64,000 nt of DNA. Source: Clavibacter sp. VKM Ac-2873. GTDB lineage: Bacteria; Actinomycetota; Actinomycetes; Actinomycetales; Microbacteriaceae. The notes under the pieces were generated by a model. It did not search any database. It saw nothing but the letters and a program-made list of their open reading frames with translations, and had not been told where the DNA came from. The position numbers and the translations under genes are program-made. Below are positions 63,714 to 64,000 of the stretch, piece by piece. Within the stretch, counting starts at the first letter, position 1. Each line of letters begins with the position of its first letter. The stretch is from positions 1,116,001 through 1,180,000 of the forward strand of contig NZ_JADKRS010000001.1 in NCBI RefSeq assembly GCF_015351075.1, read 5' to 3'.

Positions 63714-64000
63714 CTAGGCCGTCAGCCGGTCCGCCGCGCGCTCGGTCGCCGCGATGAGCGCGTCGAGGATGCCCGGCTCGTCGAAGGCGTGCCCGGCGTC
63801 GGGCACCATCGTGAAGCGCGCCTCGGGCAGCGCCCGGTGCAGGTCCCACGCGGTGACGGCCGGCGTGCACATGTCGTAGCGGCCCTGCACGATCTCCGTC
63901 GGGATCCCGCGGACGAGGTGGGCGTCGCGGATCAGCTGGCCGTCCTCCATCCACCCGCCGTGCGTGAAGTAGTGGTTCTCGATGCGCGCGAACGCGAGCG
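63714..64000 (-). CDS. pip: Prolyl aminopeptidase (iminopeptidase), 3' part
   Basis: The last ~95 codons lie in the window. RIENHYFTHGGWMEDGQLI then RDAHLVRGIPTEIVQGRYDM and TPAVTAWDLHRALPE, ending VPDAGHAFDEPGILDALI, carry the catalytic Asp (QGRYD) and His (GHAFDEPG) of proline iminopeptidases (alpha/beta hydrolase fold). The N-terminal half with the nucleophile Ser is beyond base 64000. Converges with the TagD-like gene, whose stop is 48 bp away. Confidence 0.85.
   Translation of the reverse strand, partial: LAFARIENHYFTHGGWMEDGQLIRDAHLVRGIPTEIVQGRYDMCTPAVTAWDLHRALPEARFTMVPDAGHAFDEPGILDALIAATERAADRLTA

Overview
The window is high-GC actinobacterial chromosome, most like the family Microbacteriaceae and probably Clavibacter or a close relative. 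This rests on the ftsH-folE-folP-folB/folK order beside hpt, tilS and ppa, on heavy use of GTG starts with 4-base ATGA/GTGA overlaps, and on a striking excess of the hexamer GGATCC in the conserved parts. The species is inferred, not proven. Layout: (1) 1-9.1 kb is housekeeping: two PH-domain membrane proteins, a DUF3180 protein, a FolB-FolK fusion, FolP, FolE, FtsH, Hpt and TilS on the minus strand, then divergent inorganic pyrophosphatase. (2) 9.2-11.9 kb holds two paralogous secreted cell-wall hydrolases that share a coiled-coil N-terminus but end in different catalytic domains (NlpC/P60 and M23). (3) 12.3-12.6 kb is a tRNA-Glu/Asp/Phe cluster. (4) 12.7-19.9 kb carries a macrodomain protein, an acyltransferase, a GH15 glucoamylase, a MarR regulator divergent from a TspO-like membrane protein with a clear operator between them, and an SDR protein. 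(5) 20-27.2 kb and 46.1-63.7 kb together look like one exopolysaccharide locus: Wzx flippase, FrhB-type protein, pyruvyl transferase, glycosyltransferases and a double GT2 protein on the left; Wzz/Wzc-type tyrosine kinase, Wzy polymerase, a 1966-residue secreted LamG/PKD protein, two glycosyltransferases, a CDP-alcohol phosphatidyltransferase, the priming sugar transferase, a beta-helix protein and a TagD-like cytidylyltransferase on the right. (6) 28.1-45.6 kb separates those two halves and looks acquired: GGATCC falls to background frequency, GC is lower, and it starts with a 158-bp duplication of the 3' end of the neighbouring gene. In the island, a promoter with a 15-bp inverted repeat drives a CE1758-like luciferase-type monooxygenase, a MarR regulator and a CE1759-like FMN reductase, followed by a YceI protein. 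Next comes a complete beta-glycoside utilisation unit: a LacI regulator with a GPH/MFS transporter, divergent from GH2, GH3 and GH1 glycosidases, with two palindromic operators 31 bp apart in the shared promoter. The island also holds gene wrecks: a headless and tailless LLM oxidoreductase, a HAD dehalogenase with an in-frame stop, and an alpha/beta hydrolase lacking its N-terminus. It ends with a cupin, a gamma-carbonic-anhydrase-like protein and an NTF2-like protein. The window closes inside the 3' part of a prolyl aminopeptidase gene. How the parts work together (inference): the EPS genes describe priming, repeat-unit assembly, flipping, polymerisation and length control, with pyruvyl and possibly glycerol-phosphate decoration; the island adds import and hydrolysis of beta-linked, probably plant-derived, glycosides under sugar-responsive repression.
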